A stretch of 64,000 nt of DNA from positions 4,216,001 through 4,280,000 of the forward strand of contig CM063114.1 in the NCBI GenBank assembly GCA_031841125.1, written 5' to 3'. The notes below the pieces were generated by a model that was not told the origin of the DNA, did no database searches, and worked only from the letters and a program-made list of their open reading frames with translations. Below, piece after piece: positions 32,984 to 44,694 of this stretch. Numbering within the stretch: position 1 is the stretch's first letter; each line of letters opens with the position of its first letter. The position numbers and the translations under genes were made by a program. This DNA comes from Acanthococcus lagerstroemiae (taxonomy: Eukaryota > Arthropoda > Insecta > Hemiptera > Eriococcidae).

Positions 32984-33280
32984 GTGTGGTGGGACGTATG
33001 GTGATGTCCGCATGCCAAAGTGGCTCCTATGACACCGCACCGCCGACCCCGGAAACTACCCTTTCGAATATCACATCAGTGGCCGGATCCGAGCCTTCAT
33101 TTCTCCGTGCCGCAACGGCGCGCGCACCCTGCAAGGGCCACCATGGGGTTCCTTACTGACCGAGGTCCGCGCTCCCTGAGCGCTCGCCTGGAATTCAGGT
33201 CCCCCCACAGCCGGACGCGCTGCCTCTTCACTCACCCCTCATCTCCTCGTCTTGGTCTGTGTGTCGACGCAGGCATGTGG
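32984..33280 (-). repeat. Short non-LTR element family, longest copy with target-site duplication (copy C)
   Basis: About 297 bp, GC-rich, flanked by TAGGCCTCCGTATG (32970-32983) and TAGGGCCTTCGTATAG (33281-33296), an imperfect duplication. It shares the GTGGTGGGACGTATGG border with copies B and D and extends furthest at the other end, so it may be near full length. A plus-strand open frame through it is composition-driven. Confidence 0.65.
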
Positions 33281-33412
33281 TAGGGCCTTCGTATAGGAAC
33301 ATTATGGGTAGAAAAAGGAAAAATTATTTTGAAATAAATATAGAAATTAATTGTTGTTTAGGGGCTGAAATCGTTCGTAGTGCGGCAAAATCTTGCCCTT
33401 TTCGGATGACTG

Positions 33413-33751
33413 TTATATCGACTGACTCAGCTGATTCCTGTTGTTCATAAATTTCAGAGCGGTTTCAAATGCATCCGAGGTTTTTCCAAACAGTACACTT
33501 TCGGCAGTCTTTTCATCAGCTGGCTCATCTTCACCATTATTATTTTTTCTCAAAACTAGTTCAGCTGCTTCATCATCTGTTACCGTAAATTCGATTTCAT
33601 TGAACTGCATCCATTCAATCACCTCCTGTGCAGATAATACTTCACCTCCTGGAATGTTCTTAATAACGTCTCCAACTTCATTGGTTAAGTCTGGTTCAAC
33701 ATTTTCAAATGATATCTCATGAAGCTCACGATCACGAGTAACTTTGATCAT
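33413..33751 (-). mobile_element. Tigger/Jerky-type transposase C-terminal fragment
   Basis: A minus-strand frame of 112 residues. It has an acidic stretch (VLSAQEVIEWMQFNE, VTDDEAAELVL) and ends SDAFETALKFMNNRNQLS. This layout, acidic EEE-VxxWM segment then an ALE-ALxxxxQ helix, is typical of the C-terminus of pogo/Tigger/Jerky transposases. No DDE core is seen upstream (33760-34000), so it is a fragment. A domesticated gene exon is possible but nothing supports it. Confidence 0.55.
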
Positions 33752-35029
33752 GATCGTTTTATATTGAGTAGATAACAGCAGATGGAGTAAAATTACTTAA
33801 CTGGATACCGTATAATAGGAAAAGGTAAAAAAGCAGACGAGCTCATCAAAGAATTGAAGCCATATATCAGGGATTAGTATGGGACAAAAGAAGATGGAAG
33901 GGTTATATGGAGACGAATACCTATAAATGGGGGGAGTAGGGGTGGCTCTCGAGAGCCTCAGCACTTACAAACGTTATAAAAAGATAAACAAACAAATCGC
34001 AATTATCAAATTCGCTTATTTTTTGTTTTTCTGGAAAGGAAGATAATAGCTTCTTAGGAATCATTCGGCTGTTGTTCATTGTTCGTTCAATCACAGAGTT
34101 GCGAATTACAGAGTAATGGCCGTACGAATCAGGTTAAGTTTTGTGTACTTACGGGGAAAATTTTACAATAATTTGAGCTGTTTTGAAACAATCTTCATTG
34201 TTTTCGGAATTGTTCATAAAAGAGTTGATGACCACGAAATCGTCTACTTTACGAGACTGAACAGTAAATTTCCAATATTAGGTAATCTTACTCTGCGCGA
34301 TTAATTTGCAATTTTTACACATTTTTACCTCGAACTGTTTTCGAATAACTTTCAATGTCCTCGAAGTTGTTGATAAACTACTCGGTACCGCGAAATCGTC
34401 GATTTTATGAGATTGAGAACAATAAACTTCTAAAATATTAGGCAATCCCACTCGGCACGATTAATTTGCCAATAACTATTGCTGAAAAAATTGCATGATT
34501 AAACGAAAACGATGCTTATTCTACCTCTGCTGCACTGTAAATGATTATGTATTACTAGGTACCCATCTACTGCAGGGTCATGAAATACTCGTATTCGGGA
34601 TGAATAGCATTAGCCTATAGGAGAGGTTAGACTTATGTAGATATACACGGTAACGTAAAAAACGGGGTAACATTGATCACTTCTTACCATATCTCTATCT
34701 TTATCGCTCAACGAGTTTGAGGACTATAAGAAAAACAGCTTCTAGCTTTGAATATTATTTATTACAAGTACTAACTGCCGCAAGAACGAATTTTTTAGTT
34801 CATAATTTACTCCAGTAGGAGCGCTTAATGAGGTGATCAAAGTTACCTCGACGTTGGGGTAACTTTGGTCACCCCATTTTTTTCATCAGAACATGATCTA
34901 CCCCACGAATATTCATAAAATACCAAATTTCAGTCAAATGGTCAAGAGGAAGTGGGAAAAATTAGTAAAAAAGAGCCATAAATTATTCATAATTTAATAT
35001 TAGGTATTTCAAGATATTGTAAAGGGAAA
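33752..35029. other. Intergenic, no gene seen
   Basis: AT-rich sequence with two diverged direct repeats: TTTTCGGAATTGTTCAT...GACCACGAAATCGTC near 34200 and TTTTCGAATAAC...TACCGCGAAATCGTCG near 34340. Each block is about 150 bp. No coding signal. Confidence 0.4.
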
Positions 35030-36590
35030 TATACAGGGTGTTCCCCGAAAGTCCCCCCTCCCCTGTTTTTTCACGAACCGATGGGCAGATCCTTCCGGGA
35101 CGAACATTATTTTCCAGTCGTGAAGTCTAGTTTCTCCTGAGCTTAAAAAATTTTCTCCCTCTTTCACGGGGGCAGGAACCTACCACCAACTTCGGAATCT
35201 TAAATAGGAAGGTATGCCTTTATGCACCTTGTTGGAAAAGCCATTTACTCCAAAATACGAATCCGTGGAAGAAAATCAAAATTTGTCAATTTTGGGGGGC
35301 AAGGGGCCTAGAGATGACCAAAATCCACCCAGAATCAAAGTGTGGTCACCTATCAAACGAACTATCAAAAATGAGGTCTTCCAGGTCGCTGATTTCGAAT
35401 ATTGCCTTATTTTTTTGATTTGACTAACCCAGGAGGCAGAACATTCAAACATTTGGGGCAGAGGGGTTATTTTACATGTTTTTCCTTTTCGCTGATACAA
35501 TGTCTTTATGCACCTTGTTGGAAAGGCCTCTTCCCTCCAAAAGTAGAATCCGTGAAAAATTTTTGAAATTCGTCAATTTTGGGGGGCGAGGGGACCTAGA
35601 GATGACCAAAATCCGCCCAGAATCAAAGTGTGATGACCTATCAAACGAACTATCAAAAAAGGGGTTTTCTGGGTCGCTGATTTCGAATACTTGCCTTATT
35701 TTCCCGATTTAACCCATTTTCTTAGAGTTTTAAAATCCAAATTTTCAACCTAAAATTGGTTCCATTACTTACAAATTTTTGACTTTCTGAATGCAGCTTA
35801 TTAAAGTGGCTTCATGCACATCTTTGAATAGGAAACTTCCTCCAGAGGGTTCATGAATTCGTGAAAAAAATTTCAAAATTTATCAAGTTTGGAGGTAAGG
35901 GCCCAGAGATGACCAAAATCCGAACAAAACTGAAGTACGGGTGTTCCACGAAAGTTACCCCTCCATTTTCTTCCCGAACCGATCGGTGGATCTTTGCCGG
36001 ACAAATTGCCATCTTCCTGCGGTTAAAATCTAGTTTCTCTAGAGTTTGAAAAGTTTTCTCCGCGATTAAAGGGGGGGGCTGTAACGTGCCACCAACTTTG
36101 GAATCTTAAATGGAAAGGTAATGGCTTTATGCACATCGCTGGAAAGGGCATATCCTGCAAGATACGAATCCGTGAAAAAATTTCAAAATTCATCAATTTT
36201 GGGGGGCAAGGGGCCTAAAGATGACCAAAATCCATAAAAATCAAAGTGTCATAACCTAGCAAACCAACGACTGAAAGAAGGGTTTTTGAGGATTTAACCC
36301 GGTTTAGGGCTTTAAAACCCAAATTTTCAACGTAAAATTGGTTCCATATTCACAAATTTTTGGCTTTCTGAATGCAGATTATTTGAGTGGCTTCACGTAC
36401 ATCGTTGAATAGGGAACTTCTTCCAGAGTGTGAATCCATGAAAAAAATTTCAAAATTTATCAAATTTGGGGGTAAGGGGCCTATAGATGACCAAAATTCG
36501 TCCAAAATTGAAGTATCATGAACTAGCAAACAGACTATCGAAAAGGAGGTTTTCGAGGTCGCTGATTCCGAACGTCACAAGGAAAAATCT
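35030..36590 (+). repeat. Tandem ~300-bp units, left outer arm of a large foldback
   Basis: Five plus-strand units start at 'CTTTATGCAC(C/A)T(C/T)' near 35210, 35500, 35810, 36123 and 36390, spaced 267-313 bp. Each contains GGGGGGCAAGGGGCCTAGAG, ATGACCAAAATCC and GGTCGCTGATTTCGAAT with moderate divergence. The block starts with TACAGGGTGTTCCCCGAAAG at 35032, a phrase repeated at 35937. Noncoding; the short open frames are incidental. Confidence 0.75.
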
Positions 36591-37840
36591 CCGCTGATTT
36601 TTAAGGAATTTCACCGGAATTTTTTCAGGAAAAAATTCCAAAAATTCCCAAATAATTGTTTTGGAAACATCGGGGAAAATATTGAATGATTTTTAAGGAT
36701 TTTCATCGGAAATTGTTAGAAAAAATTCCGATAACGTCCGAAGAATATCATCGGAAATCTTTAGAAATAATTTCCAAAGATTTTCAAGAAATTTCATCAA
36801 AATTCTTCAAGAAAATTTTTCGATAATATTTGAAGTATTTCTGGGAAATGCTCGGAAAAATCTCTGATAATTTTTAAAGAATTTCATTGGAACTCTGAAA
36901 GAATCTCCGATAAATTGTAAGGAATTTTATCGGAAATTATTGAAAAAAATTCCAATAATTTCCAAAGAATTTCTTCTGAAACGTTGAAAAAATCCCAAAT
37001 AGATTTTGAGGAATTTTATGGGAATTCGGGAAACATCTCCGATAAATTTTAAGGAATTTTATCGGAAATTGTTCGAAACTAATTCCGATAATTTCCGAAG
37101 AATCTCATCGGAAATCTTTAGGAAAAATTTCCAATGATTTCCAAAAAAATTTCATTAAACTCTTCGAGAAAGTTTTTGATTTATTAAACCATTGGAGTAT
37201 TCCCCGAATATTTTCTATGGCAAGCTTCAAAAATTATCGGAAAAACCTCCTCGAAGAATTCTGATGAAACTTTTTGGAAATTATAGGAAATGTTATCTAA
37301 TGGTTTCCGATGAGATTCCTCGGACATTATCGGAATTTTTCCCAACAATTTCCGTTGAAATTCTTTAAAAATTATCGGAGATTTTTTCCGAGTTCCGAAA
37401 AAATTCCTTAAAAATTATCGGAGATTTTTCTTGAGTATTTCTCCGAAATACTTCAAAAATTCTCGAAAAATTTTCTTGAAGAATTTTGATGGAACTTTTT
37501 TGGAAATCAGTGGTAATCTTTCTAAAGTATTTCCGATGAAATTCCTTAATAATCATATCCGAGATTTTTCCCGTTTCCAAAAAAATTCTTTACAATTTTT
37601 CGGAGACTTTCCCGAGTTTGGATAAAATTCTTTACAAATGATCGGAGATTTTTCCCGAGTTCCGATGAATTTTTTAAAAAATTATAAGAGATTTTCCTAC
37701 CGTTTCCGATGGAATTCCTTAAAAAGCATCCGACATTTTCCCCGAAGTTTCCGAAGAAATTCTCCGGAGATTATCGAACATTTTTCCTGATGAGTTTCGA
37801 TAAAATTCTTCAAAAACTATCGAAATTTTCCCCTCGAATC
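36590..37840. repeat. Central ATCGGAAAT-rich repeat with internal inversion near 37.2 kb
   Basis: Dense degenerate repeats of TTCCGATAATTTCCGAAG and TTATCGGAAATT. Up to about 37190 they read on the plus strand with a longer ~343-bp period (36703 and 37050 match). From about 37230 they read as the reverse complement (AAATTATCGGAGATTTTTC). The switch point is the symmetry centre of the flanking arms. Confidence 0.75.
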
Positions 37841-38039
37841 GTTGCATTTTCTGTTGTCCGTCACGGCGCCACAGAGCACAGTAATGTTGCGTCTAAATCT
37901 AAATTAACGGTCATCGTGTGCCCGCTTATTCATTTACCACGCTACATGCCGGGTTTTCCTATGTTGCAACGAAAACTGAATAACCCTGTATGTCTTGTGA
38001 GTCCCAAAATGTCAAAAATTTGTACTTGACACCACCTTT

Positions 38040-39010
38040 TTCATTTAAATTTCGGATTTCGGGGCCCTATTAGGATGCGCTGGATGTAAGAAATCACGTG
38101 ATGAACCCAAACTTTTTTTCGCACAGATTCGTTTTTGGGGGAAGTTTACTTTCCAATGACGTGCATAAAGCCATTTGGATAATCTGCAATGAGAAATTCA
38201 AAAATTTGTAAATGGCAGCACTTTTAGGTATCTGATTTTGGATAGGTTTCGGCTAGGGTTAGACCCTGTCTCCTAAAATTGATGAATTTGCCATGTTTCT
38301 TCACGAATTCGTAATGGGAGGGGAACTGCCCTATCCAACGATGTGCATAAAGTCGCTTTGGTAACTTACGTTCAGAAACTCAAAAATTTGTAAATTAGAA
38401 TCACTTTTGAGTCTAAAATCGACTTTTAGAGCCCTAAAACAAGTTGAATCGGGAGGAAAGTGTGACATTCGGAATCAGCGACCTCGAAAACCCCCTTTCC
38501 GATAGTCTTTTTGCTAGGTCATAAACTTCAATTTTGGACGGACTTTGGTCATCTCTGGGCCCCTTACCCCCAAACTTGATAAATTTTAAAATTTTTTTCA
38601 CGAATTCATACTCTGGAGGAAGTTTCCTATTCAACGATGTGCATTAATCCACTTTATTAATCTGCATTCAGAAAGTCAAAAATTTGTGAATAATGGAACC
38701 AATTTTAGGTTGAAAATTTGGATTTTAAAACTCTAAAACGGGTTAAATCGGAAAAATAAGGCAATTATTCGAAATCAGCGATCTAGAAAACCCCTTTTTT
38801 GGTAGTTCGTTTGATAGGTCATCACAGTTTGATTCTGGGCGGATTTTGGTCATCTCTAGACCCCCTCGTCCCCAAAATTGACGAATTTCAAAATTTTTTC
38901 ACGGATTCTACTTTTGGGGGGAAGAGGCCTTTCCAACAAGGTGCATAAAGACCTTGGATTCTTTCCACGAGGAAAGTAAAAAATTGTCCTCTTCAATTTG
39001 ACTTAGTCTA
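38040..39010 (-). repeat. Tandem ~300-bp units, right outer arm of the foldback
   Basis: Reverse-complement units of the left arm, with GTGCAT(A/T)AA landmarks near 38162, 38342, 38640 and 38940. Pairing them with 36390, 36123, 35810 and 35500 gives midpoints 37276, 37232, 37225 and 37220, so the arrangement is mirror-symmetric. CGAAATCAGCGATC and GGTCATCTCT are the complements of left-arm words. Confidence 0.75.
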
Positions 39011-39891
39011 AGAAATCGAAAACTAGAATAAGACAAGTTACTGGAAGAGGGTATTTTCTGCGTCGCAGAGATCGAAAGTTCTATCAGATTTTCTGTTCAA
39101 CCACGATTTGGTGTCCCAAATTTGACTTTTCCCATTTTGAAGGAGCCAATTTTGCTTTGATGAAAAATGTGATAAAATTTCGCAAGAGAGTTTTTCGGGT
39201 TGCTAATTTCGTATAAAAATAATATTTTGAGGTCCCATTACAGTTTGGTCTTCAAAATTCCAAATTTCAAAAACTGAATGGAAAAAATTGACTTGGTTCT
39301 AGAAAATCTAACTATTAGCAATAGCGTAGAGCGTCATGAAATCCCCGTTTTTCCACCCCAACCTTATATTTTTTATTACGAAGTCAAGTTGGATTGAGAC
39401 GGGATGGACGAGCCACTTCGAATCCTGAAATTTAGTTATGGCGTGAATTGATTCACCAAACCCCTTGAGAAGGACTGGTAGATCATACTATAGAAATGTA
39501 AGTGGTAGTCAGTCCTCACAATTCAAATTATCGGACCTGAAGTTGGACAAAATTTTGAAAAGAGTATCGTCGTCCTTTTTCTCTCCTGAATGGACTAATT
39601 TCTTTTCTTTGAAAAGAAAAATGCATATTTTATTTCTGTCCTCAAAAATGCAGAACGCAGTTGTTTGTTATTATACAGTATTCAACGAGAAAAACATAGT
39701 ACTTCTTATTTAAAAAAAAAAAAAAAAAAAAAAAACTCTTCCTTTCTTTCAGAGGAAGGTTGCAGGTTTCCTTTTCAAAATGAAAAATGAAATTCTTCTC
39801 ATTTAGGAAATTGAAACATGAATTTTTCTTACTCCCTTGAGAAAAGCAGCAAGTTTCTAAACAAGCCACATAATTTAAATTTCTTTTGGGT

Positions 39892-40168
39892 CAGTGGCGT
39901 AGCCAAGGGGAGGGGGACGAAAGGAGCGAATGCCCACCCCCAAGGCACCTAAAATTGAATGTAAAATATGTAATTTTTTGCCTTTAAAACACGAGTTTTC
40001 GGAAAATGTTTGCTCGGGCGGTAATTTTACCTTCATTTTCATAAAATTAATAGTCCTCGAATATCGGCACTTATCAAAAAATACGTCAATTTTCGACTTT
40101 TCCTCCATTGAAGATCTTACTTTGCCCCCCCCCCCTCCCCCCTTGGGAAAATCCTGGCTACGCCACTG
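39892..40168. mobile_element. hAT-like MITE with CAGTGGCGTAGC termini, copy 1
   Basis: 277 bp starting CAGTGGCGTAGCCAAGG and ending GGCTACGCCACTG. The interior matches the element at 56288-56541 in opposite orientation (CTAAAATTGAATGTAAAATATG against its complement, TTTTACCTTCATTTTCAT). No clear target-site duplication here. Confidence 0.75.
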
Positions 40169-40919
40169 AGAAGCCTTTATCTCTTCTGCATTTATTTCAC
40201 AAATCCAACAATCTAGTTGATCAATCTTCCGAAGAAATATTTTTAAAATTAATAATTAAACGAATCCCAGGTTAAAATCATGACCACTGAGATTGCCAAC
40301 AAATGAGCACCTTATTACACATTGCATAAATGAACGAGAGCTCCAATTGCTTATTACCTGAAAATTTATCCCCTGTATTTTTTTTATTGCGATGTGGGAT
40401 TGAGATGGAATAAATGAGCATCTTCAAGAAACAAGGTCGGGCTTATTTCGAGATGAAAAATCATGCCCTTTTACAAGCCACCAACTATAGAATTTTGAAT
40501 GGGAACGTATGACAAGAAGTACCTGTCCAAAATATGGGTGTTTTGGAGAACCGAATTCGAAAATGTAATCCGAATTTCAATTCGATCCCGATCTGAGCTC
40601 CACGTTTGTATTGTTCCTCGTTTGAGAGGCACGTTTACCTTGCTGAAAGAACTGACCAAGGTACTGGAATGGGAATTTTTTGAGTCGCTAGTTTCTGAAA
40701 TTCTATCGAATTACTGATCTGGCCCTGGCTTGATTCCAAAATTCAATTTGACCCCTTTCATTGGGCATAAATAACCCGACTTGGAAAATTTAATCAATAA
40801 GGGTGTGTCGCTGAGTATCTGCTATCTGACTGATCTCCGATTTGATTTTTTTGCCTTCGAAAGGGACCAACTTGACTCCGTAGAAAACTGAATAAGGTTA
40901 GTGTCCATGTTGGAGTGTG

Positions 40920-41030
40920 AGTGGACTTGGTATATTCTATATTTAGGGCGTATCAATTCACAATTTCTTCCTTCTGTAGTCCAGAGTGCTTTCGGCTGCT
41001 ATGCCATCATCAGTGGAGTACGGTACCGAA
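40920..41030 (-). mobile_element. Penelope-like element terminal fragment, copy 2
   Basis: About 100 bp on the minus strand homologous to 26898-26985. It runs from GGTACCGTACTCCACTGATG through the hammerhead-like core to CTACAGAAGGAAGAAATTG and the GAATTG(A/G) segment. No coding part is present. Confidence 0.65.
40990..41013 (-). ncRNA. Hammerhead ribozyme-like core, copy 2
   Basis: Minus strand: CTGATGA (41013-41007), helix II GGC/GCC around ATAGCA, then GAAA (40993-40990). Compared with copy 1 the loop has one change (AACA to AGCA) while both catalytic boxes and the stem are kept. The flanking GTACTC/GACTAC can again pair in 5 of 6 positions. Confidence 0.55.
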
Positions 41031-41400
41031 AGAGGAGTATTTTGGATCGCTGATTTCGAAAATTCAGTCTGACCCCGATTCGGACCCCAAAATGAAAGTC
41101 TGATCCCGCAAGTGGATGAATTATACTGTAAAATCGTTGATTTCGAAACATCAATCAGATTTTTGATCCAACTCGACTAAGGCCCCAAACCCTCCCCTTT
41201 AGAATGATCAATCTGAGATTTCCGAGAAATTGAAGAATGTACCGAAGGAAGGTTTTCTTTGGTTCACTTATTTCAAAAATCAGATTATAAATTCGAGCAT
41301 ACCCTAATTTTGGCTCCAAAATACAAATTTGATTCCATAAACGGGCAAAACTGATCTAACAAAAAATCGATCAAAATGTTGGAATAGAGGTTCTTGGGGT

Positions 41401-44400
41401 CGCTAAGCTCGAACTAAAATCTACCAATTTTCCGAAAGCAATGACCCGAATGGAACTCTTACTACTGATTTCCAAGTTTCATCCATATTTTATGTAAGAA
41501 GTGGCCCTGTGCGTGATATTCAGTATACCTACTACACATTTATCAATTCTCAGTGCTCAAAACTATCGTGTTCTTAACTCGTAGGTATTTCATTTTTTAT
41601 TTAAATGTGCTTCTGTTTTGAAGTATGTTCACCTTCATTTGACATTAATCATAAACAATTGCAGTTTGAATATAAGTGCTGACAAGTAAATTTTTGATCC
41701 TTTGTATTCGCATTTAGCGCTTGGATAGTATTGATTTCCTGAAGAATTGCACAATGTTCACCTAAGCATTTTAACATTTAAAAATCTCTTAAAAATCTTC
41801 ATTTGGAAGACCATTGTTTTGGACATGTTGTCAGCCAACTGAAAGTTGAAATCACTTTCGAAAAATAAAAAATCATTTCCGTTGATTACAAGCTTTATGA
41901 TTCTCAATGGCACTAATTTCACTCTTGAATATCTGCTGAATATTTTTTATTAGGAACAATAATGTTTAATTAGGTGATCATATTGTTTAATGACTTTGTA
42001 GCACAACGAAAGTCAAATAAATTAAATGGCATTGTTTCTACTTGCGTTCCGAATAATCAATAGCAAGTTGTGTAACTATAATAAAAACTGAAGCTGAATA
42101 ACTGCTAGCGAAAAATACTTTATCACGATTCAGCTGAAGAACAGATGTGACATTCCTAAAATATTCGAATGTCAAGTATTCAGCAAGATAATACAAAATC
42201 AGGCAAAATACTTGTGAATAGATTCGTTAATTTCGAAATTCTACGAAATTCCTTAACAATACGTGAACATAAAATGGGAACACGTGACAGATGAATTTTT
42301 TCTACTCGTGATCGCGATAGAAAAACAATTACAAATGGGTGAAATTTTAATTGACTGAATCCTTCCACGTACACAAATTTTGAACGATTACCAGAATTTG
42401 CCAAAAGTGAGCAAGAAAATGGCGTGGGGATGTAGCCTCATTCCTTTAGGCTTGGGTGACTTTTAGGCAAATGGAGATTATGAGGTTCAGTTGTTCAGTT
42501 TAGTATTTTTCACATTCACTCGAACTAAAATTCACCATCCCCTTAGGCTCAGTTGCATTCTGGATAAAAAAAGGTTAAAAGGTTGAGGTGTCCAGTATTT
42601 AGTATTACCCACCTTCGTCTGAGTAAAAATTGCGAATTGCTGAATTTTGTTTGGCTGCACACAATACACGCGTATTTCTTTTCCGCTGCTTGTACCTACT
42701 GGAAGTATGAATGTCTAGAAAGATGTACCTGGAGAGAGGGGAGGGGTTTCCAACATTTTTGACAAAATCAATCTCAGTGAGGTGGAGTTGAAAGTCAGGT
42801 CATTAGTTGGCCTAGCTGAAAGAGTGATGAGTTTTTTCCTCGCTTGATGATTTCGAAAATTTCTATTAATTCCCAAGATATGATTTTGAATTTGCAAAAT
42901 CGAAGAAGAGGAAACAGTTTTTTTTTTCTTGCTGGTCTTGAAATTTTCCTGGTGAGTCAAACTGATATTTTGTGGTAAGAAAATTACCCTTCCCTCTCCC
43001 AATAAAATTGTTTCATCATCATATCAAGTTTTGTTTTTTAAACTTGTTGAGTCTTCCAAAATGTAAAAATTTCATTAATTCCGGAAATATGGTTTCTTCG
43101 AATTTTAGGAACTGGAAGCATTTCGGGATCGAAAAAGAGAAAAAGAGAAATTGAAGAACCATGAATAGCAAAGAACTTTAGTTCTTCAATTTGTCGATTG
43201 AAGCCAACATTTTTCTAATAACTTTTGAGACTGTAGGACGTACCGAGGAAAAATGACGCCCCCACCCACAAATCTTCGGAGTAGGCATTTTCCGTCAGTT
43301 GATGCATTCAGTCGGCATTTTGGACCCCTAGCGTAACAAGAAATCGTTAACCTTTTACGAAAAACGTTTATACTGAGTTGGCGTTCTTCTGAGTTTTCGA
43401 TTTTGCCATAGTCAGCATTTTGGACATGAATCGGTCAAATATAAAACTAGTCAAACTTTTTTTTCTCTTTTTTACTGAAAAAATCTGTGTTCCGAGTCAG
43501 CATTTTCCGGCAAGGTTTTGACTAAATTGGACCATTTTGGTTATATTTTTTGGCAAAATATAAAAGTCGTGAAGCTTTTCTGTTGCTCGTTTTTTCATTT
43601 TCTGCACTCAAGTAAATGCACAAAAACACGAAAGAAATTTTTTGAATTCCTTTCCAGAACAAAAATACTTTTCGAAACAGATCTTGGTTTCGCATATAAT
43701 CTGTCAAGAATATTCTCGATATTTCAGAAGCGTAAAAAAGAAAGGAAATTCTCGAATATTTTTACATAAACTCAAAACACTTTTCAGTACTTAGGGGCCT
43801 CGCCCTTGAACCCCCTTGCCGACAGCACATGGCTCCTGTTGGCAGCTTGCTTGAAGCTGCACAGGCTTCGGTTTATGTTTCTGTCAGATTGGTTGACTTT
43901 TGAATAACTAGTTACCTTTTAGTCGGTTTTATCAAGGCTCCTAAAGTTTTCTCGTATATCAAAGGGTAGGGAGCTCCTTCTCAGTCGGGCATAGTGAAGA
44001 AAATGTACGTATAGTTTTGGGATACAGAGAGGAAGAGCTTGGTTTTCGACTCCAACCTTATTTGATGGAGTCGAACGGCTGTCTACCGACTTGTTTTAAT
44101 TCCTATCTTTCTGTCTCTTGTGTCCATCTGCCCAACTAACTGACTGTCTCCTTGTCTCTTTGTCGCTCAGTTTTGGTAAGAGGAGGTTGAAGACTAAATT
44201 TTTAGTACCTCGAGTTGCACTAAAATTCTGAACTCCCACAGACAGGCGGATGGACCAATAAACAGACAGCCATCCAGACTTCGCTGTAAATCCCCAAAAT
44301 TTAATTTTTTGTCAACTTTCTCATCCGTTAAAAATTAAAATATAATCTTGAGCTCTTTCAACTCAAAACAAATCGAGCAACTGTTTCTATTAATGATGCA

Positions 44401-44498
44401 CACGTGTGAATAATTCATCTCATTAAACATCATTGAAAGGGTGTTTATTGTAGAATTTTACAAATTTACATTTCTTTTCCCGCTTTGTTTGCAACCTG
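41401..44498. other. No gene recognised
   Basis: About 3.1 kb of AT-rich noncoding sequence. Loose, very degenerate repeats of a GTC(A/G)GCATTTT(CC/GG)-type word occur near 43280-43510. Open frames are short and low in complexity. I see no RNA gene, intact transposon end or splice-connected exon. Confidence 0.45.
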
Positions 44499-44527
44499 TA
44501 TTTATAAGATTGCAGTGAGGCTGTCAA
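44499..44527 (+). promoter_or_regulatory. Candidate TATA-type promoter of gene B
   Basis: TATTTATAAG at 44499-44508, followed 27 bp from its first T by a TCAATAC initiator-like word (A at 44526). This lies 109 bp upstream of the signal-peptide ATG at 44608. It is moderately convincing because a signal-peptide exon follows at the expected distance. Confidence 0.45.
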
Positions 44528-44607
44528 TACATTGGGTTAACTTTACCTTCATTTGAAAAGTGTAGCTGTAAAGTGTAATTGTGAATTACTTTGTAATATC
44601 GGTTACA

Positions 44608-44652
44608 ATGAAGAAATTACTTTTCACATTTCTTCTGACGTTTGTGCTGATA

Positions 44653-44694
<42 letters not shown>

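Larger units (their letters stand above)
39190..41400 (+). repeat. Degenerate plus-strand relatives of the foldback unit
   Basis: Scattered copies of a TTTTTNGGGTCGCTNATTTCGAAAAT phrase recur near 39200, 40670, 41030, 41120, 41260 and 41390, with CTGACCCCGATT- and CCCAAAAT-type flanks. They look like eroded units of the same repeat, interrupted by the MITE at 39892 and the Penelope-like scrap near 40.97 kb. A ~23-bp A-run lies at 39712-39734. Confidence 0.5.

Noticed and set aside
36590..37840. CRISPR-like array
   Set aside because: The repeats are degenerate, contiguous and palindromic, with no unique spacers, in a eukaryotic nuclear context.
39712..39734. Poly(A) run as a retrotransposon tail
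   Set aside because: No element body can be recognised immediately upstream and no target duplication is visible.
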